Of a DNA stretch of 64,000 bases, positions 1-9,739 are shown in pieces; position 1 is the first letter of the stretch; each line of letters begins with the position of its first letter. Made by a program: the position numbers and the translations under genes. Source of the stretch: Synechococcus sp. SynAce01 (lineage in GTDB: Bacteria > Cyanobacteriota > Cyanobacteriia > PCC-6307 > Cyanobiaceae); assembly GCF_001885215.1 (NCBI RefSeq), contig NZ_CP018091.1, positions 1,302,001-1,366,000 on the forward strand. Direction: 5' to 3'. The notes beneath the pieces were generated by a model, which saw nothing but the letters and a program-made list of their open reading frames with translations, was not told the origin of the DNA and did not search any database.

Positions 1-116
1 TGGGCGTATTGCCACCATGATCCCCCGACAGGGTCACCCATCGACCGATTTCCAACCAACTCCCTGAACCCGTACGCCAGACAACCGCTTTAATTGGGAC
101 GACTCGAAAGGATTGG

Positions 117-587
117 ATGAACCTTTTTGCCCTGTTGGCCCTGGCGGCGCCGCTTCTGATTGGCAGCGGATCTGGCGCGTCCGTTGCCGCCGAGCGCTGC
201 ACCTTTCTGCAGCCCATCGGCGGCGATGGCACCACACCGATCGTGAACAAGCAGGTGAGCCGCGCCAAACTTCTCGGCAAGACGAACTGGAACACCGACT
301 TCATCGTCGACCAGCCTTATACCAGTTTCAAGTTCTTCTTCACCGCCAACTCCTCCGATCCAGGCGCAAAATACCCGGTGGAAGGGTTCATGAAGTTCAG
401 CGATGGCTCCAACCTCCAGGTGATCAATGAAGTAATGAATCCACCGATCGGCACAGGCCGCATGTTCGGCCCGTTTGCGGCTGTCGAAGGCAAGCAGGCC
501 AGCCAGATGAATTTCAAGGTGGGCGCCAGCGCCGACCCCAAAGCCCTTGGATTCAGCTATCGCCTCTCCGTTCAGGGCTGCAGCTGA
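117..587 (+). CDS. Secreted/periplasmic hypothetical protein, 156 aa
   Basis: I do not recognise a named family. The first 25 residues form a Leu/Ala-rich hydrophobic segment ending in VAA before Glu26, which fits a signal peptide cleaved by signal peptidase I. The mature part is about 130 residues, rich in beta-prone and Gly/Ser/Asn stretches, with one cysteine just after the cleavage site (C28) and one near the C-terminus (C155), which could form a disulfide in the periplasm. The ATG at 117 directly follows a short AT-richer stretch with GGAC/AAAGG upstream. The gene runs toward uvrA, which is on the opposite strand and ends 10 bases away. Function unknown; the coding call itself is well supported by reading-frame length and signal peptide. 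Confidence 0.75.
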   Translation: MNLFALLALAAPLLIGSGSGASVAAERCTFLQPIGGDGTTPIVNKQVSRAKLLGKTNWNTDFIVDQPYTSFKFFFTANSSDPGAKYPVEGFMKFSDGSNLQVINEVMNPPIGTGRMFGPFAAVEGKQASQMNFKVGASADPKALGFSYRLSVQGCS

Positions 588-596
588 CGCCGGGGT

Positions 597-3500
597 TCAG
601 ACCGTCGCCCCAGCAACGGCGGGGTGTTGGGCCAGCACCTCTTTGAGGTAGCGGCCGGTGTGGCTGCTGGGGTGCTCGGCCACCTGCTCGGGCGTGCCGG
701 CCGCCACGATCTCGCCACCCTTGTTGCCCCCCTCGGGGCCGAGGTCGATCAGCCAGTCAGCGCAGCGGATTACATCGAGGTTGTGCTCGATCACCACGAT
801 CGAATTGCCCTTGTCCACCAGGCGCTGCATCACGTCCATCAGCTTGTGGACGTCGTAGAAGCTGAGGCCGGTGGTGGGCTCGTCGATCAGGTAGAGCGTC
901 TTGCCGGTGGCCCGTTTTGACAGCTCCGTGGCCAACTTGACCCGCTGAGCCTCGCCGCCGGAGAGGGTGGGGGCCGGTTGACCGAGCTTGATGTAGCCCA
1001 GCCCCACATCCACCAGGGTGCGCAGCCGATCCGCCGCCTGGGGGATCGCACTGAACACATCGGCAGCCTGCTCCACCGTCATCTGCAGCACCTCAGCGAT
1101 GGTGTGGCCCTTGTAGGCCACCTGGAGGGTTTCGCGGTTGTAGCGGGCCCCCTTGCAGACATCGCACTGCACATACACATCGGGCAGGAAGTTCATCTCG
1201 ATCACGTTCACTCCCTGGCCGCTGCAGGCCTCGCAACGTCCCCCTTTGACGTTGAAACTGAATTGCCCCACCTGGTAGCCGCGGGCCTTGGCCTCCACGG
1301 TGGCGGCAAACACCTGGCGGATCGGATCGAAGGCACCGGTGTAGGTGGCGGGATTGGAGCGGGGCGTGCGGCCGATCGGGCTCTGATCGATCACGATCAC
1401 CTTGTCGATCGACTTGATCCCGCGCAGCTCCTGGAGCCCGGAGGGGAAGGGCACCTTGAGGCCGAGCTTGTGCTCCAGGGCCGGATGCAGCAGCTCATTC
1501 ACCAGGGTGCTCTTGCCGCTGCCGCTGACGCCGGTGATGCAGACCAGACGACCGAGGGGAATGTCGAGATCGAGGTCCTGAAGGTTGTTGCGGCGGCACT
1601 GCACCAGGCTGAGCTTGCGGCTGCCGGCGTTGCGGCGCTCCGGCGGTGTGGGGATCGAGCGGCGACCGCTGAGATAGGCACCGGTGATGGAGTCTTCCGC
1701 CTCCAGCAGGTTCTGCAGCGAACCCTCAGCCACGATGTGGCCGCCATGTACGCCGGCCCCCGGCCCGATGTCGACCAGATGGTCAGCAGCGCGGATCGTG
1801 TCCTCGTCGTGCTCGACCACGATCAGGGTGTTGCCCAGGTCGCGAAGTTTGAACAGGGTGGCGAGCAGGCGGTCGTTGTCGCGCTGGTGCAGGCCGATGC
1901 TTGGTTCATCGAGCACGTAGAGCACGCCGGTGAGGCCGGCGCCGATCTGGGTGGCCAAGCGAATGCGCTGGGCCTCGCCACCGGAGAGGGTCATCGCCGG
2001 GCGATCGAGGCTGAGGTAGTCGAGCCCCACATCCAGCAGGAACTTCAGCCGCATGCGGATCTCGCGCAGCACCAGATCGCCGATCTGGATCTGGCGCGCG
2101 TTGAGCAGGGGAGCTGAACCCTCGGCCGCACCCACACCCATCAGGGCCTCGATGCGCTCCAGGGTGTCGGCCACGCTGACGTTGGTGAGATCCGTGATGC
2201 CATAGGGACCCACCTTGACGGCAAGGGCCTCGGGCCGCAGCCGCAGGCCATGGCAGGTGCCGCAGGGCACCAGATCCAGGTACTTCTCCAGCTTCTGGCG
2301 GATCGCCTCACCGCTGGCGTCGCGCAGCTGGCGCTCCAGGATCGGCAGGATTCCCTCAAAGGGCCGCAGGTAGCCCGGACCCTTGGCGTAGCGGCTGTCG
2401 GCCTGCACGGCGATCGGCTCGGGGCTGCCCTGCAACAGGATCTGCTGCTGCTCCAGCGTGAGCTGGTTCCAGGGCTGTTTGATTTCGAAGCCGAAGGCTT
2501 CGCCCACACTGAACAGCAGGGAGAAGTAATAGCTGTTGTCCTTCTCGCTCCAGGGGGCGATCGCCGCATACACCGGCAGGCTCGGATCCGGCACCACCCG
2601 CTCAAAGGTGAAGGTACGCAGGTGGCCGAGGCCGTGGCAATCCGGGCAGGCGCCGTAGGGGCTGTTGAACGAGAACAGCCGTGGTGAGAGTTCCTCCATC
2701 ACCGCGCCATGGACCGGGCAGGCGAAGTTTTCGGAATAGAGCCGCTCCCGCTCCACCCCTTCCGGCGGCTCCTCACCCGCCTTGGGCACCACCTCCACCA
2801 GGGCCAAGCCATCGCCCCGTTTCAGGCAGGTGCGCAGCGAATCGGTCAGCCGCTCGGCGATGCCCTCACGGGCCACCAGCCGGTCGACGACGACCTCGAT
2901 GTGGTGGGCGTGGTTCTTGTCGAGCTCGATGTTGTCGGAGAGCTCACGCACCTCGCCATTGATCCGCACCCGGGCGAAGCCTTCGGCCACCAGGCCGCTG
3001 ATCAACTTGGCGTGGGTGCCCTTCTTGCCCCGCACCACCGGAGCCAGCAGCTGGTAGCGGGTGCCGTCGGGCAGGGCCAGGATCCGGTCGACCATCTCAT
3101 CGATGCTCTCCGGCCGGATCGAGCGCTCGCACTGGGGGCAATGGGGCTCACCGGCACGGCCAAAGAGGAGCCGCAGGTAGTCCTGAATCTCGGTGACCGT
3201 GCCGACGGTGGAGCGGGGGTTGTGGCTGGTCGACTTCTGGTCAATCGAGATCGCCGGTGAGAGCCCCTCAATGGCATCCACGTCCGGCTTGTCGACCTGG
3301 CCAAGGAACTGGCGGGCATAGGCGGACAGACTTTCGACGTAACGACGCTGGCCTTCAGCGAAGATCGTGTCGAAGGCCAGAGAGCTCTTGCCACTGCCAC
3401 TGACGCCGGTGAACACCACCAGGCTGTTGCGCGGAATGGTGAGGTCGAGGTTGCGCAGGTTGTGCTGGCGGGCGCCCCGCACCCGGATCACGTCTTCGAC

Positions 3501-3632
3501 GCTGCCGTCGAGGTTGAGGGTGTGATCCGCCGTTGGCGCCTGCTTCGGCGAGCCCTTCTTCTTTGCCGCCGGCTTCCCTGCCGGCTTGGGTGCTGTTGTG
3601 TCCTGCCCGTTGACGCCAGCCAAGCGACCCAT
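597..3632 (-). CDS. uvrA: Excinuclease ABC subunit A
   Basis: UvrA is the damage-sensing ATPase of nucleotide excision repair; it loads UvrB on lesions. The 1011-aa protein has two ABC ATPase halves: Walker A (GVSGSGKSS) at about residues 76-84 and a second GVSGSGKST near residue 710, with an LSGGEAQRI/V signature in each half. Zinc-binding cysteine pairs are visible (CPQC, CPDC, and the C-terminal CEAC...CDVC module). Length exceeds the roughly 940 residues of E. coli UvrA because of an approximately 45-residue Lys/Ala/Pro-rich N-terminal extension; a shorter start inside this extension is possible. It is followed downstream (leftwards) by a convergent hypothetical gene, and recN lies 50 bases upstream in the same orientation, so the two repair genes may be co-transcribed. 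Confidence 0.97.
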   Translation of the reverse strand: MGRLAGVNGQDTTAPKPAGKPAAKKKGSPKQAPTADHTLNLDGSVEDVIRVRGARQHNLRNLDLTIPRNSLVVFTGVSGSGKSSLAFDTIFAEGQRRYVESLSAYARQFLGQVDKPDVDAIEGLSPAISIDQKSTSHNPRSTVGTVTEIQDYLRLLFGRAGEPHCPQCERSIRPESIDEMVDRILALPDGTRYQLLAPVVRGKKGTHAKLISGLVAEGFARVRINGEVRELSDNIELDKNHAHHIEVVVDRLVAREGIAERLTDSLRTCLKRGDGLALVEVVPKAGEEPPEGVERERLYSENFACPVHGAVMEELSPRLFSFNSPYGACPDCHGLGHLRTFTFERVVPDPSLPVYAAIAPWSEKDNSYYFSLLFSVGEAFGFEIKQPWNQLTLEQQQILLQGSPEPIAVQADSRYAKGPGYLRPFEGILPILERQLRDASGEAIRQKLEKYLDLVPCGTCHGLRLRPEALAVKVGPYGITDLTNVSVADTLERIEALMGVGAAEGSAPLLNARQIQIGDLVLREIRMRLKFLLDVGLDYLSLDRPAMTLSGGEAQRIRLATQIGAGLTGVLYVLDEPSIGLHQRDNDRLLATLFKLRDLGNTLIVVEHDEDTIRAADHLVDIGPGAGVHGGHIVAEGSLQNLLEAEDSITGAYLSGRRSIPTPPERRNAGSRKLSLVQCRRNNLQDLDLDIPLGRLVCITGVSGSGKSTLVNELLHPALEHKLGLKVPFPSGLQELRGIKSIDKVIVIDQSPIGRTPRSNPATYTGAFDPIRQVFAATVEAKARGYQVGQFSFNVKGGRCEACSGQGVNVIEMNFLPDVYVQCDVCKGARYNRETLQVAYKGHTIAEVLQMTVEQAADVFSAIPQAADRLRTLVDVGLGYIKLGQPAPTLSGGEAQRVKLATELSKRATGKTLYLIDEPTTGLSFYDVHKLMDVMQRLVDKGNSIVVIEHNLDVIRCADWLIDLGPEGGNKGGEIVAAGTPEQVAEHPSSHTGRYLKEVLAQHPAVAGATV

Positions 3633-3682
3633 GCCTTCTGTTCGTCAGCCAGTCATTGTACGAAGCCGCACCGGGCGGCGAG

Positions 3683-5383
3683 TCAGGCCGCGCCCCGGCC
3701 CAGCAGGCTGGCGGCGTAGCTGTGGGCCTCACCGGAATCACCACCGGCCAACTCGGCCAGTTCCCGCTGCCGCGCCTGGGTGTCCCGCAGGTGGGACACC
3801 CGCGTCAGCGTGCGGCCGTCCTCCACCTGCTTGCTCACCTGGAAGTGGTGGTCGGCGGCGGCCGCAACCAGGGGCTGGTGGGTGACGCAGAACACCTGGC
3901 GTTGCTGGGCCAGGCGCCGCAACAGCGCCGCGATCGCGCCGCTCACCCGGCCGCTGACGCCGGCGTCGATTTCATCGAAGAGCAGGGTGACGTGGGGATC
4001 GGCCGCCGCCAGGCAGGTGGTGAGCGCCAGCAGGAAGCGGCTCATCTCGCCACCGGAGGCCACCTCCTGCAGCGGGGCCAGGGGCTGGCCGGGGTTGGCC
4101 GAGAACAGGAACTGGACCAGATCGGCGCCGTCATCTTTTGGTGCGACGGCCTCCAGCGCCACGCTGAAGCGCACATTGGCGAGGCCAAGCGGTCTGAGTG
4201 AATGAGTCAGTTGCTCCTCCAGGAGACGGGCCGCCTCGCTGCGCCTGGTGCTGAGCAGGGCGCAGGCCCGATCCCGCGCGCTGCGGGCAGCGGCCTCAGC
4301 GGTCTCCAGGCTTGCGAGCGTCTGGGCTTCGCCGCCGGGGGCCAGCAGCAACCGCAGCTGGTCACGCCGGGCAATCAGGCCGGCGAGATCCTGGCCATGG
4401 CGGCGCTCCAGGCCCTTGAGCTGGGCGATCCGCTCCTGCAGACCGGCCAGGCCGGCCGGATCGCTCTCCAGGGCGGCGCCGTAGCGCTCCAGGCCGCGGG
4501 CCAGATCCTGCAACTGCTGCAGGGCCTCGCCGCAGCGCTGCTGTAGCGGCTCCAAGCTGCCGTCGAGGGCGGTGATCAGTTGCAGTTCCTGCTCGCAGGC
4601 GCCGAGATGGTCGAGAACCGACGGGGCCTGCTCGGCCCCTTCCACCAACCGGCCCAGCAGTAGAATCACCCCCTCCTGCAGCCGCACGCCGTGGGAGAGA
4701 CGGTCCTGCTCAACTTCAAGCGCCTGCCGCTCGCCTGGATCGTCGAGATGGGCCGCGTCGAGATCCTCGAGCTGCTGCTGCTGAAGCTGGCGGCCTTGCT
4801 CCAGTTGCTCGCGATCGGCTCGGGCGGCCTCAAGAGCAGCCGCCGCCTGCTTCCAGCTCTGGTGGGCGGCGCGGACCGGGCCGAGGGCCGCCGCCAGGGG
4901 CTCACCGCCAAAGCGATCCAGCCAGCGGCGCTGCTGGCCGGGGCGGGCGAGTTGGCGGGTCTGGCCCTGAACGGTGAGCTCCAGCAGCAGGGGCCGCAGC
5001 TCCAGCAGCTGGCTGCGGTTGACGGCCACGCCGTTGAGGCGGCTGCGGCTCTGGATGCGCTCGCCGCTCTGCCGCCACTCACGGCTGAGCAGCAGCTCCG
5101 GCTCGTCGCCATCCAGGTTGCCATCGAGCTGCTGGGCCTGGAGCCAGGCCTGCAGCGGCGGCGAAGAGGCAAAACTGGCCTCAATCAGGCCACGGTCACA
5201 GCCCTGGCGCAGCAAGCGGCTGCCCTGGTTGGCCGGGCCGCCGCCAAGCAGGGCATCCAAGGCATCGAGCAGCAGCGACTTGCCGGCACCGGTTTCGCCG
5301 GTGAGCACCGTAAAGCCCCGGTCGAAGCTGAGCTCCAGGCCGTCAATCAGAGCGATGTTCTCAAGGCGCAGACCCGTGAGCAC
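3683..5383 (-). CDS. recN: DNA repair protein RecN
   Basis: RecN is an SMC-like ATPase acting in double-strand break repair. The 566-aa protein opens with the typical LxLENIALID segment followed by a Walker A motif GETGAGKS at residues 29-36, has a long Gln/Leu/Arg-rich coiled-coil middle (about residues 150-380), then the ABC signature ASGGEMSRF and a Walker B LLFDEIDAGVSG close to the C-terminus. Length matches the family (about 550 aa). It is on the same strand as uvrA with a 50-base gap and is divergent from the ABC1 kinase gene that begins at 5463, leaving about 80 bases for two promoters. Confidence 0.96.
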   Translation of the reverse strand: MLTGLRLENIALIDGLELSFDRGFTVLTGETGAGKSLLLDALDALLGGGPANQGSRLLRQGCDRGLIEASFASSPPLQAWLQAQQLDGNLDGDEPELLLSREWRQSGERIQSRSRLNGVAVNRSQLLELRPLLLELTVQGQTRQLARPGQQRRWLDRFGGEPLAAALGPVRAAHQSWKQAAAALEAARADREQLEQGRQLQQQQLEDLDAAHLDDPGERQALEVEQDRLSHGVRLQEGVILLLGRLVEGAEQAPSVLDHLGACEQELQLITALDGSLEPLQQRCGEALQQLQDLARGLERYGAALESDPAGLAGLQERIAQLKGLERRHGQDLAGLIARRDQLRLLLAPGGEAQTLASLETAEAAARSARDRACALLSTRRSEAARLLEEQLTHSLRPLGLANVRFSVALEAVAPKDDGADLVQFLFSANPGQPLAPLQEVASGGEMSRFLLALTTCLAAADPHVTLLFDEIDAGVSGRVSGAIAALLRRLAQQRQVFCVTHQPLVAAAADHHFQVSKQVEDGRTLTRVSHLRDTQARQRELAELAGGDSGEAHSYAASLLGRGAA

Positions 5384-5462
5384 CAGGGTCTCCGGTCAGG
5401 GACCCGACCGTAGCGAGGGTTGGATTCGTTTAGAAGGGAATCAACGATTCCTGAGGGGGCGA

Positions 5463-7379
5463 TTGACTCTCCCGACCACGACGGGGCTCAGCGATTTCAC
5501 CGAAGCCGCTGGCCTGCTCCGCTACGACCCGGCCGCCATCAGTCGGATTTATGCCGGCCATCCCAGGCGGCTGTTCCGGCGGGTCTGGCAGACCCTGGTG
5601 CCGATCGGTCTGTTTCTGCTCGGTGTGGGTTTCGATCGCTTCAGCGGCCGGCTGGCCAACAAGGAGCGTGCCCAGGCCAGGGCGCGGCAATGCACTGAGC
5701 TGCTGGCCAGCCTCGGCCCGGCCTTCATCAAGGCCGGCCAGGCCCTCTCCTCACGTCCCGACATCGTGCCGCCGCTGTTGCTCGATGAGCTCGCCGGCCT
5801 GCAAGACCAGCTGCCGGGCTTCGACAGTGAGCTGGCGATGGCCTGCATCGAAGAAGACCTGGGGGCAGCGGTGGGTGAGATCTACGCCCAGCTCGATCGT
5901 GAACCGATCTCGGCGGCCTCCCTGGGCCAGGTGCACCGCGGCCGGCTCAAGGATGGCCAGGCGGTGGCGGTGAAGGTGCAGCGTCCGGGGCTGCGCGAGC
6001 AGATCACGCTCGATCTCTACATCGTGCGCAACATCGCCAGCTGGCTGAATCGCAACGTCAGCCTGATCCGCAGCGACCTGGTCGCCCTGATCGACGAGCT
6101 CGGCATGCGGGTGTTCGAGGAGATGGACTATCTCCACGAAGCGGAGAATGCCGAAGCCTTCGCCAGGCTCCACCAGCACAATCCCCGCATCGCCGTGCCG
6201 GCCATCTACCGCCAGGCCACCAGCCGGCGGGTGCTGACGATGGAATGGATTGATGGGGTCAAGCTCACCAACCTCAAGGCCGTCGAAGCCCTCGGCATCG
6301 ACCCCGATGACATGGTCCAGGTGGGGGTGAACTGCTGCCTGGAGCAACTGCTGGAACACGGCTTCTTCCACGCCGATCCCCACCCCGGCAACCTGCTGGC
6401 GATGGCCGACGGCCGGCTGGCCTTCCTGGATTTCGGCATGATGAGCGAAGTGAGCCGGGCCTCACGCACCGGCCTGATCCAGGCGGTGGTGCACCTGGTC
6501 AACCGAAATTTCGATGCGCTCTCCACCGATTTCGTCACCCTCGGTTTCCTGGGCGAGAAGGTGAACCTGGCACCGATCGTGCCGGCGTTCGAGTCGGTGT
6601 TCGGCCAGGCCCTGGAGATGGGGGTGAGCCGGATGGATTTCAAGGCCGTCACCGACGACCTCTCCGGGGTGATGTATCGCTTCCCCTTTCAGGTACCGCC
6701 CTATTACGCCCTGATCATTCGTTCGCTGGTGACGCTGGAGGGCATTGCCTTGAGCGTGGATCCGGAGTTCAAGATCCTCGGTGCCGCCTATCCCTACTTC
6801 GCCCGTCGGCTGATGGAGGATCCCGACCCGGATCTTCGCCGCAGCTTGCGCGAGATGCTCTTCGACGGTGACGACTTCCGCTGGCAGCGGCTGGAGAGCC
6901 TGATCAGCAGCGCTTCCCTGCAGGAGCAGCTGGATGTGGAGGGATTGCTGGATCAGGTGCTGGATTTCCTCTTCTCCGCCAACGGTGGGATGCTGCGCCA
7001 GCAGCTGGTGGACGGCCTGGTGGATCAGGTCGATGCGCTCGGTTGGCGGGCGTTTCAGAGGCTGGGTCGGCGACTGCCGAAGCGGTTGCAGCCCCCCGGG
7101 CTGCGCTCCAGGCCCGTGGTCGCCATCGAGAGCGATCCGTTACTGAACCTGGAGCCCATTCAACCCCTGCTGGAGATCCTGCGCCAACTGCCGGGTTTCG
7201 AGCCCCAACTGCTGCTGAACCGCCTGCCACGACTGCTGGCCGAACCGGACCTGCGCCGCATGGGCGTCAAGGTGGCCCAAGGGTTGGCCGAACGCAGCGT
7301 GGTACGGCTGCTGCGGGACGTGCTTGTGACCCAGGAGATCCGTAGCGAAGCGGGATTGACGCCAGCGACAAGCTTCTAG
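5463..7379 (+). CDS. ABC1/UbiB family atypical kinase-like protein
   Basis: A 638-aa member of the ABC1/UbiB/ADCK family, which in cyanobacteria is linked to quinone and tocopherol metabolism; the exact substrate is unknown. Family motifs are visible: the KxGQ helix (AFIKAGQALSSRPDIVPP), the Ala-rich loop with SAASLGQVHRG, the invariant lysine in VAVKVQRPG, the catalytic HADPHPGNLL and the metal-binding FLDFGMM. The frame is open far upstream, but that part only shadows recN; the first usable start is TTG at 5463, preceded by a purine-rich GAGGGGG, giving LTLPTT as N-terminus. The C-terminal roughly 200 residues are divergent and probably membrane-associated. The next gene starts 27 bases downstream. 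Confidence 0.9.
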   Translation: MTLPTTTGLSDFTEAAGLLRYDPAAISRIYAGHPRRLFRRVWQTLVPIGLFLLGVGFDRFSGRLANKERAQARARQCTELLASLGPAFIKAGQALSSRPDIVPPLLLDELAGLQDQLPGFDSELAMACIEEDLGAAVGEIYAQLDREPISAASLGQVHRGRLKDGQAVAVKVQRPGLREQITLDLYIVRNIASWLNRNVSLIRSDLVALIDELGMRVFEEMDYLHEAENAEAFARLHQHNPRIAVPAIYRQATSRRVLTMEWIDGVKLTNLKAVEALGIDPDDMVQVGVNCCLEQLLEHGFFHADPHPGNLLAMADGRLAFLDFGMMSEVSRASRTGLIQAVVHLVNRNFDALSTDFVTLGFLGEKVNLAPIVPAFESVFGQALEMGVSRMDFKAVTDDLSGVMYRFPFQVPPYYALIIRSLVTLEGIALSVDPEFKILGAAYPYFARRLMEDPDPDLRRSLREMLFDGDDFRWQRLESLISSASLQEQLDVEGLLDQVLDFLFSANGGMLRQQLVDGLVDQVDALGWRAFQRLGRRLPKRLQPPGLRSRPVVAIESDPLLNLEPIQPLLEILRQLPGFEPQLLLNRLPRLLAEPDLRRMGVKVAQGLAERSVVRLLRDVLVTQEIRSEAGLTPATSF

Positions 7380-7405
7380 AGTTCGGCTGCGAACAGGAAC
7401 GCACC

Positions 7406-7990
7406 TTGCCCAAACGCTCGAAACTCCTTGGGGCCCTGCTCGGTCTCAGTCTCAGCCTGGCTGGGCCAGGGCTGCAGGCGGCCGAGCAGATCGTTTTGGT
7501 GAGCGGAGCCTTCCGCCGCTCGATTCCTGTGGCCGATTTCACCCATCTCGCTGAAACAGGCCAGGCCAGGGGCCTTCTGGCCGATCTGCTCAGCTTGAGC
7601 CGCCAAGATCCTGCTGAGGTTTCGAAGCTACTGAATCAGCCTGTGTCACTGCCGCTGGTGCTGACCAGCCGCCTGCTGGGCACTCGAATCGGCGAGGTTC
7701 TGCTGGAGCGTCTGGCCCGGATCATCGCGCCACTCAGCGCTCCTCAGACTGGCGTTCCGGCACTCCGGGCCGCCGTGATCCTGGGTCTCCATGCAGGCGA
7801 CGGCACGATCACCCCAGTCGGCTTCCTGCAGGCCTACCCGGTTAATGAATTGGCGATCAGCCTGCCGGCCCTGGTTGCCCTAGCTGACAAGGCCAGTTCG
7901 ATTGCCGATCTGGTGCGCTTCTTCTCGGAATCACCGCTCGATGGCCTGCGCGAGGAGGCTGAGCCTCCAGCCCAACCGAAGGAGCCCTGA
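7406..7990 (+). CDS. Secreted DUF1400-like protein
   Basis: A 194-aa protein starting at TTG 7406, with a hydrophobic N-terminus (residues 5-25, ending GLQAAEQ) that looks like a signal peptide. The rest resembles the cyanobacterial DUF1400 domain, a helical region often found in front of alpha/beta hydrolases: it has the typical arrangement of a serine/arginine region ([10 protein letters not shown]) followed by repeated Leu-rich helices and the [26 protein letters not shown] segment. No hydrolase domain follows; the protein ends in a Pro/Glu-rich tail. It may be co-transcribed with the kinase gene upstream (27-base gap). Function unknown; the DUF1400 assignment rests on recognition, not on a search. 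Confidence 0.7.
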   Translation: MPKRSKLLGALLGLSLSLAGPGLQAAEQIVLVSGAFRRSIPVADFTHLAETGQARGLLADLLSLSRQDPAEVSKLLNQPVSLPLVLTSRLLGTRIGEVLLERLARIIAPLSAPQTGVPALRAAVILGLHAGDGTITPVGFLQAYPVNELAISLPALVALADKASSIADLVRFFSESPLDGLREEAEPPAQPKEP

Positions 7991-8075
7991 GCCGGCGCGT
8001 AGATTCGAATCCGCCCCTTTTGCTTCGATCGTGCCCGTTCTCTCCGCTCTCAGACGTCTGGGCGCGAGGCCGACG

Positions 8076-9134
8076 ATGCAGGACTGGCCAGGTCTGATCG
8101 AAGCCTATCGGCGCTGGTTGCCGGTCACCGATCAGACGCCGGTGGTGACCCTGCGCGAGGGGGCGACCCCCTTGATCCCGGCCCCATCGCTTGCTGAGCG
8201 CATCGGACGTGGCGTCCGGGTCTTTCTCAAATACGACGGCCTCAATCCCACCGGCAGCTTCAAGGATCGGGGGATGACGATGGCGGTGAGCAAGGCCAAA
8301 GAAGCGGGCGCCGAAGCGGTGATCTGCGCCAGCACCGGCAACACCTCAGCCGCCGCCGCCGCCTATGCCCGCCGCGGCGGCATGCGGGCCTTTGTGATCA
8401 TCCCCGACGGCTATGTCTCCCAGGGGAAACTGGCCCAGGCCCTGGTGTACGGCGCCGAAGTGCTGGCCGTGAAAGGCAACTTCGATCGGGCCCTTTCGAT
8501 CGTGCGCGAGCTGGCCGATCGCTATCCGGTCACCCTGGTGAACTCGGTCAATCCCTACCGCCTGCAGGGCCAGAAGACAGCGGCCTTCGAGGTGGTCGAT
8601 GCCCTCGGTGAGGCCCCGGACTGGCTCTGCATTCCGATGGGCAACGCCGGCAATATCAGCGCCTATTGGATGGGTTTTCAGGAGTATCAGGCGGCGGGCC
8701 ACTGCCGCCGCCTGCCGCGGATGATGGGCTTCCAATCGAGCGGCTCAGCGCCGCTGGTGCTGGGCCACACCGTGGAGCAGCCCGACACCATTGCCACGGC
8801 GATCCGGATCGGCAATCCCGCCAATCGCGAGAAGGCCCTGTTGGTGCGCGAACAGAGCGGTGGCGCCTTCCAGGCCGTGACCGACCAGGCCATCCTGGAG
8901 GCCTACAAGCTGCTGGGCCGCGAGGAAGGCATCTTCTGCGAGCCCGCCAGTGCCGCCTCGGTGGCCGGACTGCTGCAACACAGTGATGAGCTGCCAGCAG
9001 GCGCCACGGTGGTGTGTGTGCTCACCGGCAATGGCCTCAAGGATCCCGCCACCGCCATCGACAACAGCGACGGCAGCTTCCACGCCGGCCTGGACCCTGA
9101 GGTGGATGTGGTGGCCTCTGTGATGGGCTTCTGA
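8076..9134 (+). CDS. thrC: Threonine synthase
   Basis: Converts O-phosphohomoserine to threonine with pyridoxal phosphate (PLP). With the ATG at 8076 the protein has 352 aa, matching the short cyanobacterial type. The PLP lysine lies in [11 protein letters not shown] (K63), the substrate loop is [13 protein letters not shown], and the phosphate-binding loop is [15 protein letters not shown] at 8031 in the same frame would add 15 residues (VPVLSALRR...), so the start is not certain; the ATG agrees better with family length. The gene is followed by a 605-base non-coding stretch that I interpret as the replication origin. Confidence 0.95.
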   Translation: MQDWPGLIEAYRRWLPVTDQTPVVTLREGATPLIPAPSLAERIGRGVRVFLKYDGLNPTGSFKDRGMTMAVSKAKEAGAEAVICASTGNTSAAAAAYARRGGMRAFVIIPDGYVSQGKLAQALVYGAEVLAVKGNFDRALSIVRELADRYPVTLVNSVNPYRLQGQKTAAFEVVDALGEAPDWLCIPMGNAGNISAYWMGFQEYQAAGHCRRLPRMMGFQSSGSAPLVLGHTVEQPDTIATAIRIGNPANREKALLVREQSGGAFQAVTDQAILEAYKLLGREEGIFCEPASAASVAGLLQHSDELPAGATVVCVLTGNGLKDPATAIDNSDGSFHAGLDPEVDVVASVMGF

Positions 9135-9739
9135 GCGCTCCGGCGCCGACAACCTGCTGACTGCTTACCGCGATGTCGAGGACATGGCTGAGGGCATCGC
9201 CTGCGGAGAACGGCCACGAGCTGCTGAAACAGGCTGGCCACTGCGGGGGTGTCGGCATGCCTCCAATCGCACCACCGCAAACATCTCCAGAGGCCTGAAA
9301 CCGGTCGTTAGGCCATGACTGCGGCAGAAAAAGCCTTAGCCAGTCGAGGAACTGGCCGAAATCGGGCTGCGGAAAACCGCGCCGGCATCGGGGAGAACCG
9401 GCAGAGAACTCGACCGCCGAAGTGCGCCAACGTTTCCCCCAGGCAGGGGAATTTGTGGGAAACGTTTGATCAAGGGTTCATGGTCTTTTTCATTCCCCAA
9501 TCAACAAAGCTGAAAAACCTTGAAATCACTGGGCTTCAAACGTTTTCCACCGGTTTCCACAACCCCTACGGCTACGGGTCTTTTCTTCTTTTTTTTAATC
9601 CTTTTAAACCCGTAGTGAGCAGAAGCAAAAAGAGCGTGATCGCCCTGGCTTGTGGCTCTGTGCCGTTGCGGATGGAGCCCGGTTGTGGAACCGTGGTGGG
9701 GCCTGTGGCGGGGTGTCTGTCCCCGATGTGTCAAACGCC
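9135..9739. other. oriC: Probable chromosomal replication origin (oriC) upstream of dnaN
   Basis: No convincing gene lies in these 605 bases. They hold four DnaA-box-like nonamers close to the cyanobacterial form TTTTCCACA: TTTTCCACC at 9543-9551, GTTTCCACA at 9553-9561, TGTGGGAAA (reverse strand, reads TTTCCCACA) at 9454-9462, and TGTGGAACC (reverse, GGTTCCACA) at 9684-9692. Just after the tandem pair is a T-rich tract at about 9579-9609, the only long AT-rich run in the area, which could be the unwinding element. In Synechococcus elongatus and in marine picocyanobacteria the origin is placed upstream of dnaN, so position and box content agree. Strand-skew analysis was not possible here. Confidence 0.7.

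Noticed and set aside
978-2117. 379-codon frame opposite uvrA
   Set aside because: Shadow frame of a GC-rich gene; low-complexity His/Gly/Ala content and no start signals.
4974-5462. Long N-terminal extension of the ABC1 kinase frame
   Set aside because: It only mirrors recN on the other strand and lacks family similarity; the kinase begins at TTG 5463.
7981-8030. TTCGAATCC sequence resembling a tRNA T loop near 8005
   Set aside because: No acceptor, D or anticodon stems can be formed around it.
9369-9380. GCGG-AAAA-CCGC hairpin after thrC
   Set aside because: Stem of only four pairs without a T-run; too weak to call a terminator.
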